From Planctomycetota bacterium (lineage in GTDB: Bacteria > Planctomycetota > Planctomycetia > Pirellulales > Lacipirellulaceae), in the NCBI GenBank assembly GCA_013151315.1, contig JAADIN010000067.1, positions 1-27,791 of the forward strand: a DNA stretch of 27,791 nt, in the 5' to 3' direction. The position numbers were made by a program, and so were the translations under genes. How positions within the stretch are numbered: the stretch's first letter is position 1; the number at the start of each line of letters is the position of its first letter. A model generated the notes under the pieces. That model was given only the letters and a program-made list of their open reading frames with translations. It was not told the DNA's origin and made no database searches. Of this stretch, positions 8,523 through 15,929 are shown one piece after another.

Positions 8523-9644
8523 TTAGTTGTTCGTGGTTCGTTGGTTTGCACTTTGCAACAGTTGTTGTTGGGCAGCGAGGATGTCGCTCAGGCGCGTTGG
8601 GCCAATATCTCGCAACTGGCTTCGCAGTTTGGTTGCCTGACGGCGTGGGAGTCCTCGCAGGATGCGCTTCATCAACGTTTCGCTTGCGCCGGCTAGAGCC
8701 AACATGACGACTTGTCGATCAGCTTGGCTTAAGGTGGCCATCAGCGTAGCGTCGTCTAGTTGGTCTAACTCTTGTTGAGGGTTGGCGGATGGCAGTGGTT
8801 TTTGTAGGGGGATGTTTTGCTTGACCTGCTTAGGAAGTTCGGGCTCGGGGACGAGCCGGCTCGCTCGGGGTACAGGGGCAGGGGAGGGGAGGGGGTTTGG
8901 TTTTTTCGTTAGCCGGCCGGCGAGGTCGGGATTGCTGCTTCGTAGTTGCGTCAGCACGGTTTGACGTTGGGTTTCGGGCGTACTCGAGAGAATTCGCTCA
9001 ACAAGACCCAAGCCGACGGCCATACGTTGTCGCTGTTGCCGATGCTGATCAATCCATTGCCCAAGTTGCGACTCGATGACTCGCACCGCTTGTTCGTCTA
9101 CCGAATCGCAATTGGCCATTCTTGTGAGGACTTCGGCCCCGACGCGTGGCGAGAACTGGGAAAGCAAATCGGCGGCGATTGAAGGATTCAGACGGGAAAG
9201 CACTATTGAAATCGTCTGCGGGTGTTCGACTGAGAGCATACTGACTACGGTAGCCGCTTCCTCTTTGCTGAGGGTGTCTGGAAGGCTTTCGGCAATGGAT
9301 TCTTCGGCGACGACCGGATCGGCAGCCCGCAAATCCTGTTCCTCGAAACGGGCCAACAGCGAGGCATCGAGCTCGACGCCATCCACTTGGGTGGGGTGCT
9401 GGATTGAGGTGCTCTGGGCCCCCGTGTTCTTTGTCTCTGCGCTCTGCCGAAACCGGGCGACGATCTCGTCTCGTTCGTCGGGGTCGATGGCCCCCAATTG
9501 TTTCAGAGCCATGCGTACCGCTTCCGCATCGGCGGTCGGCATGCTGGTCACGAGACGCTCGGCCAATTGGTCGTCGAGCGAAGCGACCAGGATGGCGGCT
9601 TCTCGCAGTCTTTGTTGTCGGCTGTGGAAAACTTCGGTGCTCAT
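8523..9644 (-). CDS. fliG: Flagellar motor switch protein FliG, divergent
   Basis: FliG joins the MS-ring to the C-ring and takes the force from the stator. The 373-residue product keeps the N-terminal FliF-binding region (about 10-100), the central EHPQTISIVLS motif (140-150) and a C-terminal domain ending IGPTRLSDILAAQQQLL. Two features are odd. Residues about 248-291 form a proline-rich linker where other FliG proteins have the MFxF motif. In the torque helix, the positions of E. coli Lys264, Asp288 and Asp289 are Ala318, Ser342 and Gln343, while Arg281 and Arg297 are kept (335, 351). It starts five bases after fliF. Identity as FliG is secure from the C-terminal domain and position. Confidence 0.92.
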   Translation of the reverse strand: MSTEVFHSRQQRLREAAILVASLDDQLAERLVTSMPTADAEAVRMALKQLGAIDPDERDEIVARFRQSAETKNTGAQSTSIQHPTQVDGVELDASLLARFEEQDLRAADPVVAEESIAESLPDTLSKEEAATVVSMLSVEHPQTISIVLSRLNPSIAADLLSQFSPRVGAEVLTRMANCDSVDEQAVRVIESQLGQWIDQHRQQRQRMAVGLGLVERILSSTPETQRQTVLTQLRSSNPDLAGRLTKKPNPLPSPAPVPRASRLVPEPELPKQVKQNIPLQKPLPSANPQQELDQLDDATLMATLSQADRQVVMLALAGASETLMKRILRGLPRRQATKLRSQLRDIGPTRLSDILAAQQQLLQSANQRTTNN

Positions 9645-9649
9645 AAATT

Positions 9650-11323
9650 TTATCCAGCGTTACTAATCCAATTGCGAAGTATCATCGCGGCCGCGTCGGG
9701 GTCTTCGCGGACAATCTCGGTTAGATCGTCTTTCAGATTTGGCCCCTTAGCCAGCCGCAACTTGGTTCGGCCCTCTTCCTTGGCCTCGCCTTCCGAGGCT
9801 CCAGGCGAGGCTTCTTCGCCAGGACCAGGCTGAAGTGCTAACGTGGCTGCATTGATTGCGGTTGCAGGCTCCGAGGGCGGGATGGACTTGACCATCGAAC
9901 GGAGCATCACGAGGCTGAACATGGCAAGCAGCGCCATGGTCACGGTGCTAAAGTTCTGGCCAGCCCAACCTAGAAATTGATTTGCAGTCGAAGGAGGCTC
10001 AACCGCTTCGGGAGTGAGCGATTCAAGAAAGGTGATGGCTACGTCGTTGAGCACGTTCTTGGCCAATTCTCGAGGCAACAAGGGAACAACGAGAGCTGTT
10101 ATTTCATCGGACAAAGGCCCTTTCAATGGCTCTAACTGCGTCTGAATGTCGTTAGGCAAGGGTTGATCGACATCGTTGCCTTTCTTTCGTTCCCGTTCTT
10201 TCCACACACTCAGGAGATAGTTGCTGGGAATCGAAATGGCTACGCGAACATTTTTCGGAGTCAGACCGGTTTCCCGAAAAGTTTCTTCCCTCGTAGGAAT
10301 GAAGTTGTCGGAATCCAAAGTCGCGGTCACATTTTTGTTCTTGATCGTTACTTCAGGTGCCTGATCGTCGCCTCGCGTCGGGCCTTGAGCCGTTAAACCA
10401 ACACGACCGTTGTTGTTGATCTCGGAAGTCTCTTGTTCGGTATCTTGGCTCGATTCACGGCGGGCAACCGATTCGCCGTTGGGCTCGATCGATCGTGTAG
10501 TCCGGTCGACCATCGTGTCGAGTTCGGCGGTCACCTGAACAACCAAGCCTGGGATATTTCGCAGCAGGCTTTCGATGTTCGACTGGATATGTCGTTCGTA
10601 GGTAATCCGTTTTTGGAAGTAGGGGTCGTCAAACGCCTCGGGAGATATTTCTCCATTGGCATTATAAAACGAGCCATCCGCCAAATTGGTAACCGTGACT
10701 TGGTCGGGGCTTAGGTGCGCGATTCCGCTGGCGACTGCCTTTTTGATCATCTTGGCGCGGCGCGGGTCGATCGTCTCGCCCAGCGTCGGGCGAACGCTGA
10801 CCGTCGCCGTCGCCATTGAGGTTCCCGAAATGCCTCGGGGTTTGGTGACATCATAAATCACCTGGGCGTCGTCGATACCGTCCATTTCGCGGATCATCAT
10901 CGAAAATTGTTGTTCGCGAGCCGCTTTCATGCGCTGCCGACGCGTTTCTTTATCGGTGAAAGGACTCAGGTCGAGAGCGTCTTCTAGCAATGTGTGGAAA
11001 TTGGGCGGCAGAGCACCCGCATCGGCAACCGCAGCGAGATACTCCGCCTTGTTGCCACGCGGGACGCGAATTCGATTGCCGACCCGTTCGTAGCCCGACA
11101 GTCTGGCTTGGGCGATCGCCGCTTCGGCAGCGTCGACGTCTCTGCTCGGGAGAAATTCGCCATTGAACAGAAAGTCGTCAGGACTGGCCGACTGTTGCTG
11201 AACCAAATAGCCAAGGCTCACCGCAATCACGCCCGTCAACAGCAGCGCCGTCACGCGCGCCGCAGGAGTCATCGAGAGCAGGAGATCGCGAACCTGACCT
11301 ACAGCTTGGTTGAAGAAATCCAT
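9650..11323 (-). CDS. fliF: Flagellar MS-ring protein FliF
   Basis: FliF forms the MS-ring in the inner membrane, the base on which rod, switch and export gate are built. The 557-residue product has an N-terminal membrane helix (about 23-42), two ring-building regions with the typical PRGNKAEYLAAVADAGALP and VTVTNLADGSFYN segments, a long periplasmic part and a second membrane helix (about 465-490). The cytoplasmic tail ends DDLTEIVREDPDAAAMILRN, the FliG-binding end. Length matches the family. A GGAGGAG ribosome site lies ten bases before the ATG, at the edge of a palindromic repeat. Confidence 0.95.
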   Translation of the reverse strand: MDFFNQAVGQVRDLLLSMTPAARVTALLLTGVIAVSLGYLVQQQSASPDDFLFNGEFLPSRDVDAAEAAIAQARLSGYERVGNRIRVPRGNKAEYLAAVADAGALPPNFHTLLEDALDLSPFTDKETRRQRMKAAREQQFSMMIREMDGIDDAQVIYDVTKPRGISGTSMATATVSVRPTLGETIDPRRAKMIKKAVASGIAHLSPDQVTVTNLADGSFYNANGEISPEAFDDPYFQKRITYERHIQSNIESLLRNIPGLVVQVTAELDTMVDRTTRSIEPNGESVARRESSQDTEQETSEINNNGRVGLTAQGPTRGDDQAPEVTIKNKNVTATLDSDNFIPTREETFRETGLTPKNVRVAISIPSNYLLSVWKERERKKGNDVDQPLPNDIQTQLEPLKGPLSDEITALVVPLLPRELAKNVLNDVAITFLESLTPEAVEPPSTANQFLGWAGQNFSTVTMALLAMFSLVMLRSMVKSIPPSEPATAINAATLALQPGPGEEASPGASEGEAKEEGRTKLRLAKGPNLKDDLTEIVREDPDAAAMILRNWISNAG

Positions 11324-11337
11324 CCGTGTCTTGTCTC

Positions 11338-11365
11338 CTCCGGCGATCTGTCAGATCGCGGCTAT
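11338..11365. repeat. GATCTGTCAGATC palindromic repeat, single copy between fliE and fliF
   Basis: The 28-bp unit has the core GATCTGTCAGATC flanked by CTCCGGC and GCGGCTAT. The same unit occurs at 15876, 18492, 18522, 27081 and 27113. On the minus strand its GGAG end merges with the fliF ribosome-binding site. Confidence 0.85.
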
Positions 11366-11389
11366 TTCGTAAACTCTAAACTCTCGTCT

Positions 11390-11689
11390 CTAAACTCTGA
11401 TGTCTTTTACTTCTTGGTAAACTTGCATCATCTTATTTCGCATTTGCATCATCAATCGAAATGCGAGGTCTGCTTTCTGGACCGCGGTCATGACCTCGGC
11501 CGGGTTGACGTCGCCGCCAGTCATCAAGGTCTCGACAGCCTGCTCGGCCTGTTGCTGCATCGAATTCACATCCTGAATGGAATCAAGCAGCATGTCCTTG
11601 AAGGAACCGGCTCCCGAGGCCGCATTGGTGTTGGGAGCCTGGGGCAAAGCCGTGGTGGCAGCTTGGAGTGTGTTGTTGATCGTGTTCAT
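11390..11689 (-). CDS. fliE: Hook-basal body complex protein FliE
   Basis: FliE connects the MS-ring to the proximal rod. The 99-residue product, of normal length, has the motifs SFKDMLLDSIQDVNSMQQQA (about 29-48) and VMTAVQKADLAFRLMMQMRN (about 66-85), followed by MMQVYQEVKDIRV at the end. This is a textbook FliE C-terminus. I chose the ATG at 11689. A frame from 11728 adds only 13 Arg-rich residues. It lies between flgC and fliF. Confidence 0.95.
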   Translation of the reverse strand: MNTINNTLQAATTALPQAPNTNAASGAGSFKDMLLDSIQDVNSMQQQAEQAVETLMTGGDVNPAEVMTAVQKADLAFRLMMQMRNKMMQVYQEVKDIRV

Positions 11690-11832
11690 GGCGACGTCCT
11701 TGGACGGTCGTCGGCGTTGGCCCCCCAACGCTTAGTGTTACGTCAACTTGTGCGACAACCTTTTCTGTTTGGTGGTTTGAGTAGTTTGTTGAAGGAACCG
11801 CTTGGCAACGGCCGCTAACGGTCGATCGTGGG

Positions 11833-12243
11833 TTAGGCTAGGATTTGTAAGGTTCGTTGGCCGAGGTCTTTGGTGATTTCAATCACGCCAATGTTGGCTT
11901 CGTAGGCACGGGTGGCTTCCAACGCATCGACAAACTCGGTCGTCATGTCGATGTTTGGATAGGCGACCATCCCGTCGGCGTTGGCGTCGGGATGCCCTGG
12001 CATATGTTTCATGTTGGGTTCGACGCGAGCGTATTCGACACTTGCGACCCGAACTCCCTGACCGCCCGCGGGCGTCGAGACACGGTTATCGGCTTCAAAC
12101 GTGACATAACGAGGCGTGTAGGGCACCGCTTCGCCTTGTTCGTTGCGCGTGGTTGACATATTTGCCAAGTTCGACGAGATCACATCAAGCCGCGTTCGCT
12201 GGGCAACCAATGCGCTCGTGCTGATATCTAATGCGCTAAACAT
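11833..12243 (-). CDS. flgC: Flagellar basal-body rod protein FlgC
   Basis: FlgC is a proximal rod subunit. The 136-residue product starts MFSALDISTSALVAQRTRLD and continues with VISSNLANMSTTR. The C-terminus carries MVAYPNIDMTTEFVDALEAT and ANIGVIEITKDLGQRTLQIL. These are the FlgC hallmarks, and length is normal. It starts 22 bases after flgB, with GGAG upstream. About 140 bp without a gene lie between it and fliE. Confidence 0.95.
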   Translation of the reverse strand: MFSALDISTSALVAQRTRLDVISSNLANMSTTRNEQGEAVPYTPRYVTFEADNRVSTPAGGQGVRVASVEYARVEPNMKHMPGHPDANADGMVAYPNIDMTTEFVDALEATRAYEANIGVIEITKDLGQRTLQILA

Positions 12244-12265
12244 GATTTCATTGCTCCTGCTACTT

Positions 12266-12703
12266 TTACGGTCGTTCGGTGACAGCAGCCCTAAGCAGAC
12301 GGAATTGTGATACCATCAAACTGAGTGCCATATTGTGTTGTGCTTGGTTTTTGCTGATTTCAGCTACTTGTTTTTCAATGCTGATGTCGCTGTTGTCGTG
12401 GAAAAGAATGCTCTTCATGGATTCGCGGACTTTATCCATACCATCGTGACCTGTGGCGGTTGTTCGACCGGCCAATTCGGCGTTGATGGCATACGTGGGG
12501 GAGATGTCGGCTTGCCGACGGGCTTCAACGGCTTCCTTCAGTCGATTTTGAAACTCTACGGGCGACAGATCCCGAGTCTTGTACCCGGGTGTGTTCAAAT
12601 TGGCAATATTGCCCGCCAAGATTCCATGTCGAGCTTGGGTGAAATTCACCGTCTGCTCGAGTACCGGGATCGTTGACGAATTGAATAACGAAGACAGCAT
12701 CAT
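12266..12703 (-). CDS. flgB: Flagellar basal-body rod protein FlgB
   Basis: FlgB is the first proximal rod subunit and the first gene of this operon. The 145-residue product has TQARHGILAGNIANLNTPGY near 23-42 and the C-terminal region SIEKQVAEISKNQAQHNMAL, both typical of FlgB. Two adjacent ATG codons (12703 and 12700) could start it. AAAGGAAA lies just upstream. A sigma-54 promoter 40-60 bases upstream implies that the operon begins here. Confidence 0.95.
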   Translation of the reverse strand: MMLSSLFNSSTIPVLEQTVNFTQARHGILAGNIANLNTPGYKTRDLSPVEFQNRLKEAVEARRQADISPTYAINAELAGRTTATGHDGMDKVRESMKSILFHDNSDISIEKQVAEISKNQAQHNMALSLMVSQFRLLRAAVTERP

Positions 12704-12744
12704 TTTCCTTTGGCTCTTGCTTGCTCGATAATCAAACTTGCTTC

Positions 12745-12761
12745 AGCAACTTGTGTACCAA
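12745..12761 (-). promoter_or_regulatory. Sigma-54 promoter of the flgB flagellar operon
   Basis: On the minus strand the sequence is TTGGTACACAAGTTGCT. It has GG and GC exactly ten bases apart and fits the sigma-54 consensus TGGCACG-N4-TTGCW at nearly every position (TGGTACA-N4-TTGCT). The predicted start of transcription is about 12734, giving a leader of about 30 bases before flgB. The gene immediately upstream encodes a sigma-54 activator, which strengthens the call. Confidence 0.8.
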
Positions 12762-12786
12762 TCCTTTTTTCAGCGTCCTACCTAAT

Positions 12787-14289
12787 TTACGCAGCCTTTT
12801 TTCTCGGCAAAGCGGCAAAAAGTGCCGGTTCGATCGGCAATTCTTGCCGAGGGTTGGTCTCGAGGGGGCCAAAACTTTTCGACCGAGGTGCGTAGCCATA
12901 GCCGCGCAACTTTCCGCTGAGGGTTCGCACGCCAATTCCCAACGCCTTGGCTGTCTTGGCTCGATGCCCATGGAAATGTTCCAAAGTGGCAACGATCATT
13001 TGTCTTTCTAAGTTTTCGAGACTCGTGCCGACGGGTAGCGAAGCCTCGGACGCAGGCGATTGCGCCTCTTCGGGTTGTTGCAACCAAGGACGTAGTTCGC
13101 CGGCGATAATAGGTTTTCCGTCGTTGAGCACGCAGGCTCGGGTGATGATATTTTCCAGTTCTCGCACATTTCCCGGCCAGTAGTAGGAGGCGAAGAGCTG
13201 GCGAACCTCGGTATCGAGCGTGCAGACAGGCCGATCGAGTCGTTTCGCGGCACGACATAAAAAGTGGTCGGCAAGCAGTTGGACGTCGTCACCCCGGTCG
13301 CGAAGTGGCGGAATCACCAAGGGAATGACAGCCAGTCGATAGTAAAGGTCCTGACGAAATCGGTTCTGGGCGACTTCTTCGTTCAAATCGCGATTCGTGC
13401 TCGCAACGATGCGAACATTGGCCGTGCGAGTTTCACTACATCCGACCCGCTCGAAGGTTTTTTCCTGCAATACCCGCAGCAGCTTGGCTTGCAGCGAGAG
13501 ATCGATCTCGGTCACTTCGTCCAGCAGGATCGTCCCGGCGTCTGCCATTTCAAAACGGCCCACGCGATCCTCGTCGGCGCCGGTAAATGCACCTCGCCGG
13601 TGGCCAAACAGTTCGCTTTCGGTGAGCTGCGAAGAAAGCGAAGGGCAATTGAGGCTCACCAGCGGGCCGGCGCTACGTCGGCTCCGGGCGTGGAGGGCGC
13701 GTGCGACAAGTTCTTTGCCGGTGCCACTTTCGCCAGAAATCAGTACGGTTTCGTCGGTCGGGGCCACTTGGGCAATCCGTGTGCGAAGCTCTTGCATCGC
13801 ACGACTCTCGCCGATCATCCCGAAGTTGTCCGATTCTCCGAGAGAAGCTGCCGCAGTTGTAGTCGCCCCTTCAGAAGCCAAGGCCTCAGGAACCAAAAGT
13901 CGGCCACGCTGCATCGCTCCGGCAACGAGTTCTTCGAGCTGGGCTACGTTGAATGGTTTTTCGAGGTAGTCGAACGCGCCATGGCGCATCGCCTCGACAG
14001 CCGAGGTGATCGTCGCATGGGCAGTGAACATCAATACTTGAACGACAAGACGGCGCTTGCTGATTTGCCGGATGAACTCGAGCCCATCCATGCCTGGCAT
14101 TTGCAGGTCGGTGATTACGACATCGAAAGTTTCGCCTTCCAATCGGGGTAGCGCCTCGACGGCACTCGCTGAGCCCACAACTTCGTAGCCGGCCTGACGC
14201 AGCACATCGGCAACCGAATTACGTGCTGCGGCGTGGTCGTCGACCACCAGCACTCGTCCCAGATGATTTGTGTTTTGATTGCGACTCAT
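12787..14289 (-). CDS. Sigma-54-dependent flagellar response regulator (FlrC/FleR/FlgR type)
   Basis: This 500-residue NtrC-family activator has a receiver domain (about 10-125; acceptor Asp61 in VVITDLQMPGMDG, conserved Lys in LEKPFN), an AAA+ domain with Walker A GESGTGKE (186-193), the sigma-54-contact loop GAFTGA (233-238), Walker B GTILLDE and NRDLNEEV, and a Fis-type helix-turn-helix at about 430-465 (HRAKTAKALGIGVRTLSGKL). A tail of about 40 residues follows the helix-turn-helix. The ATG at 14289 overlaps the kinase stop by four bases, which fixes this start over the longer frame to 14352. Its place just before a sigma-54 promoter and flgB suggests that it activates the flagellar operon. 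That target is inferred. Confidence 0.9.
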   Translation of the reverse strand: MSRNQNTNHLGRVLVVDDHAAARNSVADVLRQAGYEVVGSASAVEALPRLEGETFDVVITDLQMPGMDGLEFIRQISKRRLVVQVLMFTAHATITSAVEAMRHGAFDYLEKPFNVAQLEELVAGAMQRGRLLVPEALASEGATTTAAASLGESDNFGMIGESRAMQELRTRIAQVAPTDETVLISGESGTGKELVARALHARSRRSAGPLVSLNCPSLSSQLTESELFGHRRGAFTGADEDRVGRFEMADAGTILLDEVTEIDLSLQAKLLRVLQEKTFERVGCSETRTANVRIVASTNRDLNEEVAQNRFRQDLYYRLAVIPLVIPPLRDRGDDVQLLADHFLCRAAKRLDRPVCTLDTEVRQLFASYYWPGNVRELENIITRACVLNDGKPIIAGELRPWLQQPEEAQSPASEASLPVGTSLENLERQMIVATLEHFHGHRAKTAKALGIGVRTLSGKLRGYGYAPRSKSFGPLETNPRQELPIEPALFAALPRKKAA

Positions 14290-15191
14290 GCGGCAGCCCT
14301 CATGGCGGGGCGTGGTATCGTGATTGTAAAGGCAGCTCCACCTTCGGGACAATTGGCCGCGGTGACTTGGCCGCCATGCGTCTCGGCGATACGGTGGACG
14401 ATGGCGAGCCCCAACCCGGTGCCACCTGCCTTGGTGGTAAAGAATGGCTCGAAAACTTGTTCCAATTGTTCGTTCTGAAGACCTGGCCCGCTGTCGGCCA
14501 CCTCGAGCTCAAAACCTTGAGGACCATGGAACGAGGTGATCACCAATTCGCCGCCCTCAGACATGACATCGATCGCGTTGAGTACGAGATTGAGGATGGC
14601 TCGGCGAAGCATTTCTCGATCGGCGCTGACTCGAGTTTCCGGCGAAACATCGGCAAGTACGCGAATCGACTGGGCATCAAGTTGTGGGCCCATCGCTTCG
14701 CAAACTTCGTTCACGAGATCGCGAGCGGAAAACGAATTCCATTGGGGTTCACGATGCGACGTAAAATTCAGGAGATCGTTCACGGTACTGTCCAGGGCGG
14801 TAAACCCTGCCTCGACCTTGTTCAAAATATCCATGCTGCCGGGATCGCTTTCCAGACGGCGCTTCAGAAGGCTCATGTACAGGGTAACCGGCACGAGGCT
14901 GTTGCGAACTTCGTGAGCGACATGGGAAGCCATACGCCCCAAGTCGGCCAATCGATTTTGCAGTGCCAGTTCTCGATTTTTTTCTTCCAATTCGTCGGTG
15001 AGCCGACCGACCTCGGCTTGCAGCACCTCGTGAGTTGCTTGCAGTCGCACCGTCGCATCATGCCAGGCGGCAAGCACGGTTTCTAAGCTGGCATTTTCAT
15101 TGAGCGGGGTCGATTCCACTGGATCGCTAAAGACCTGCGGATCGGTGTCGACGGTTGGCGTCGGATCGAAAATGCGAATTGAGTTATCCAT
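14286..15191 (-). CDS. Soluble sensor histidine kinase (FlrB/FleS/FlgS type)
   Basis: This is the kinase partner of the overlapping response regulator gene. The 301-residue product has no membrane segment. A disordered start is followed by a coiled coil (about 40-80, LQAEVGRLTDELEEKNRELA). Then come the H-box SHVAHEVRNSLVP (His93), the N-box LNLVLNAIDVM, and the ATP-lid motifs DSGPGL, FEPFFTTK and GTGLGLAIV. Such cytoplasmic kinases in FlgS/FlrB systems respond to the state of the flagellar export apparatus. Whether this one does is an inference. The ATG at 15191 is preferred to a TTG at 15206. Confidence 0.88.
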   Translation of the reverse strand: MDNSIRIFDPTPTVDTDPQVFSDPVESTPLNENASLETVLAAWHDATVRLQATHEVLQAEVGRLTDELEEKNRELALQNRLADLGRMASHVAHEVRNSLVPVTLYMSLLKRRLESDPGSMDILNKVEAGFTALDSTVNDLLNFTSHREPQWNSFSARDLVNEVCEAMGPQLDAQSIRVLADVSPETRVSADREMLRRAILNLVLNAIDVMSEGGELVITSFHGPQGFELEVADSGPGLQNEQLEQVFEPFFTTKAGGTGLGLAIVHRIAETHGGQVTAANCPEGGAAFTITIPRPAMRAAA

Positions 15192-15236
15192 GTTACTAGC
15201 AGTCAATTTCGTTGTATGGTGCGAAGGTTTTTAATA

Positions 15237-15330
15237 GCCACAAAAACGCAAAAAATTGGCTGTTCCAGATTCGAGTAAGAATACAAATCAACTCCTATTA
15301 CTTTTTGTGCTTCTTCGTGTTTTTTGTGGC
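15237..15330. repeat. AT-rich inverted repeat upstream of the kinase gene
   Basis: GCCACAAAAACGCAAAAAA (15237-15255) is repeated in inverted form at 15302-15330, which reads GCCACAAAAAACACGAAGAA on the other strand. The arms are imperfect. The 15192-15337 gap holds no gene. The pattern resembles the small MITE-like element at 121-251 in layout, not in sequence. Confidence 0.6.
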
Positions 15331-15337
15331 GATCTTT

Positions 15338-15856
15338 TCAAACCTCGGAGTGGAGGTCGAGTTGTTGTTGGCCTACGGCATCGATATTGGCTTGGGTACT
15401 AATAGGCTTCGTGTGCGGGCCTTGAAACGTGCTTCTCTGTTGTGCTTGATAGGCACTGCGAGCGGTACTGGCTGCCTGAGCTGCTTGCAACTGACTAGCA
15501 ACCTGATCGCGGCGAAGGGTCATTTGTTTTTCGTTGTGCTGTTCTAGCTGCATGACTTCGTCCAGCAGTTGGCGACATTGGTCTGCTTGTTCGGCACACG
15601 TCTGGCGAGCTTCTTCGGTGGGCCAAGCCCGCGCTTCTGCGTTTTGCTCGTGAAAGGGGTTGAGTTCCTGTTCAATGGCTTGCACGGCGGCGATCAATTG
15701 GTTCTTTGCTCCCAGCAAACGGAGCAGGGGGGCCATGTCGCCTTGGGCGATCAGCTCGGCCTGTTTGTGGCCCAAATTACGTAGTTGCAGCAAGCATCGA
15801 TGCCGCTTCGTAATCAAGTCTGCCAGGCGGTCGGTAGTGAGTTCGGTTACGGTCAT
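15338..15856 (-). CDS. FlgN-like flagellar chaperone candidate
   Basis: The 172-residue product is almost entirely helical and rich in Gln, Leu, Glu and Arg. The segment LLQLRNLGHKQAELIAQGDM followed by APLLRLLGAKNQLIAAVQAI resembles the FlgN family (hook-filament junction chaperone), where a pattern of 'GD...LL.LL..Kq.LI..l' is typical. The C-terminal 50 residues are low-complexity. The family call is tentative; any helical export chaperone would look similar. The ATG at 15856 is chosen because the upstream extension is encoded by a palindromic repeat. It lies upstream of the two-component pair, on the same strand. Confidence 0.6.
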   Translation of the reverse strand: MTVTELTTDRLADLITKRHRCLLQLRNLGHKQAELIAQGDMAPLLRLLGAKNQLIAAVQAIEQELNPFHEQNAEARAWPTEEARQTCAEQADQCRQLLDEVMQLEQHNEKQMTLRRDQVASQLQAAQAASTARSAYQAQQRSTFQGPHTKPISTQANIDAVGQQQLDLHSEV

Positions 15857-15875
15857 GATTTGGGGTGTTGGGTTA

Positions 15876-15902
15876 CTCCGGCGATCTGTCAGATCGCGGC
15901 TA
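15876..15902. repeat. GATCTGTCAGATC palindromic repeat, single copy
   Basis: Same unit and same orientation as at 11338. It lies in the 73-bp gap between the TPR gene and the FlgN-like gene. No T-run follows, so it does not look like a terminator here. Confidence 0.85.
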
Positions 15903-15929
15903 ATTTTAATCTCTGGCTTTTCTTTCAAG

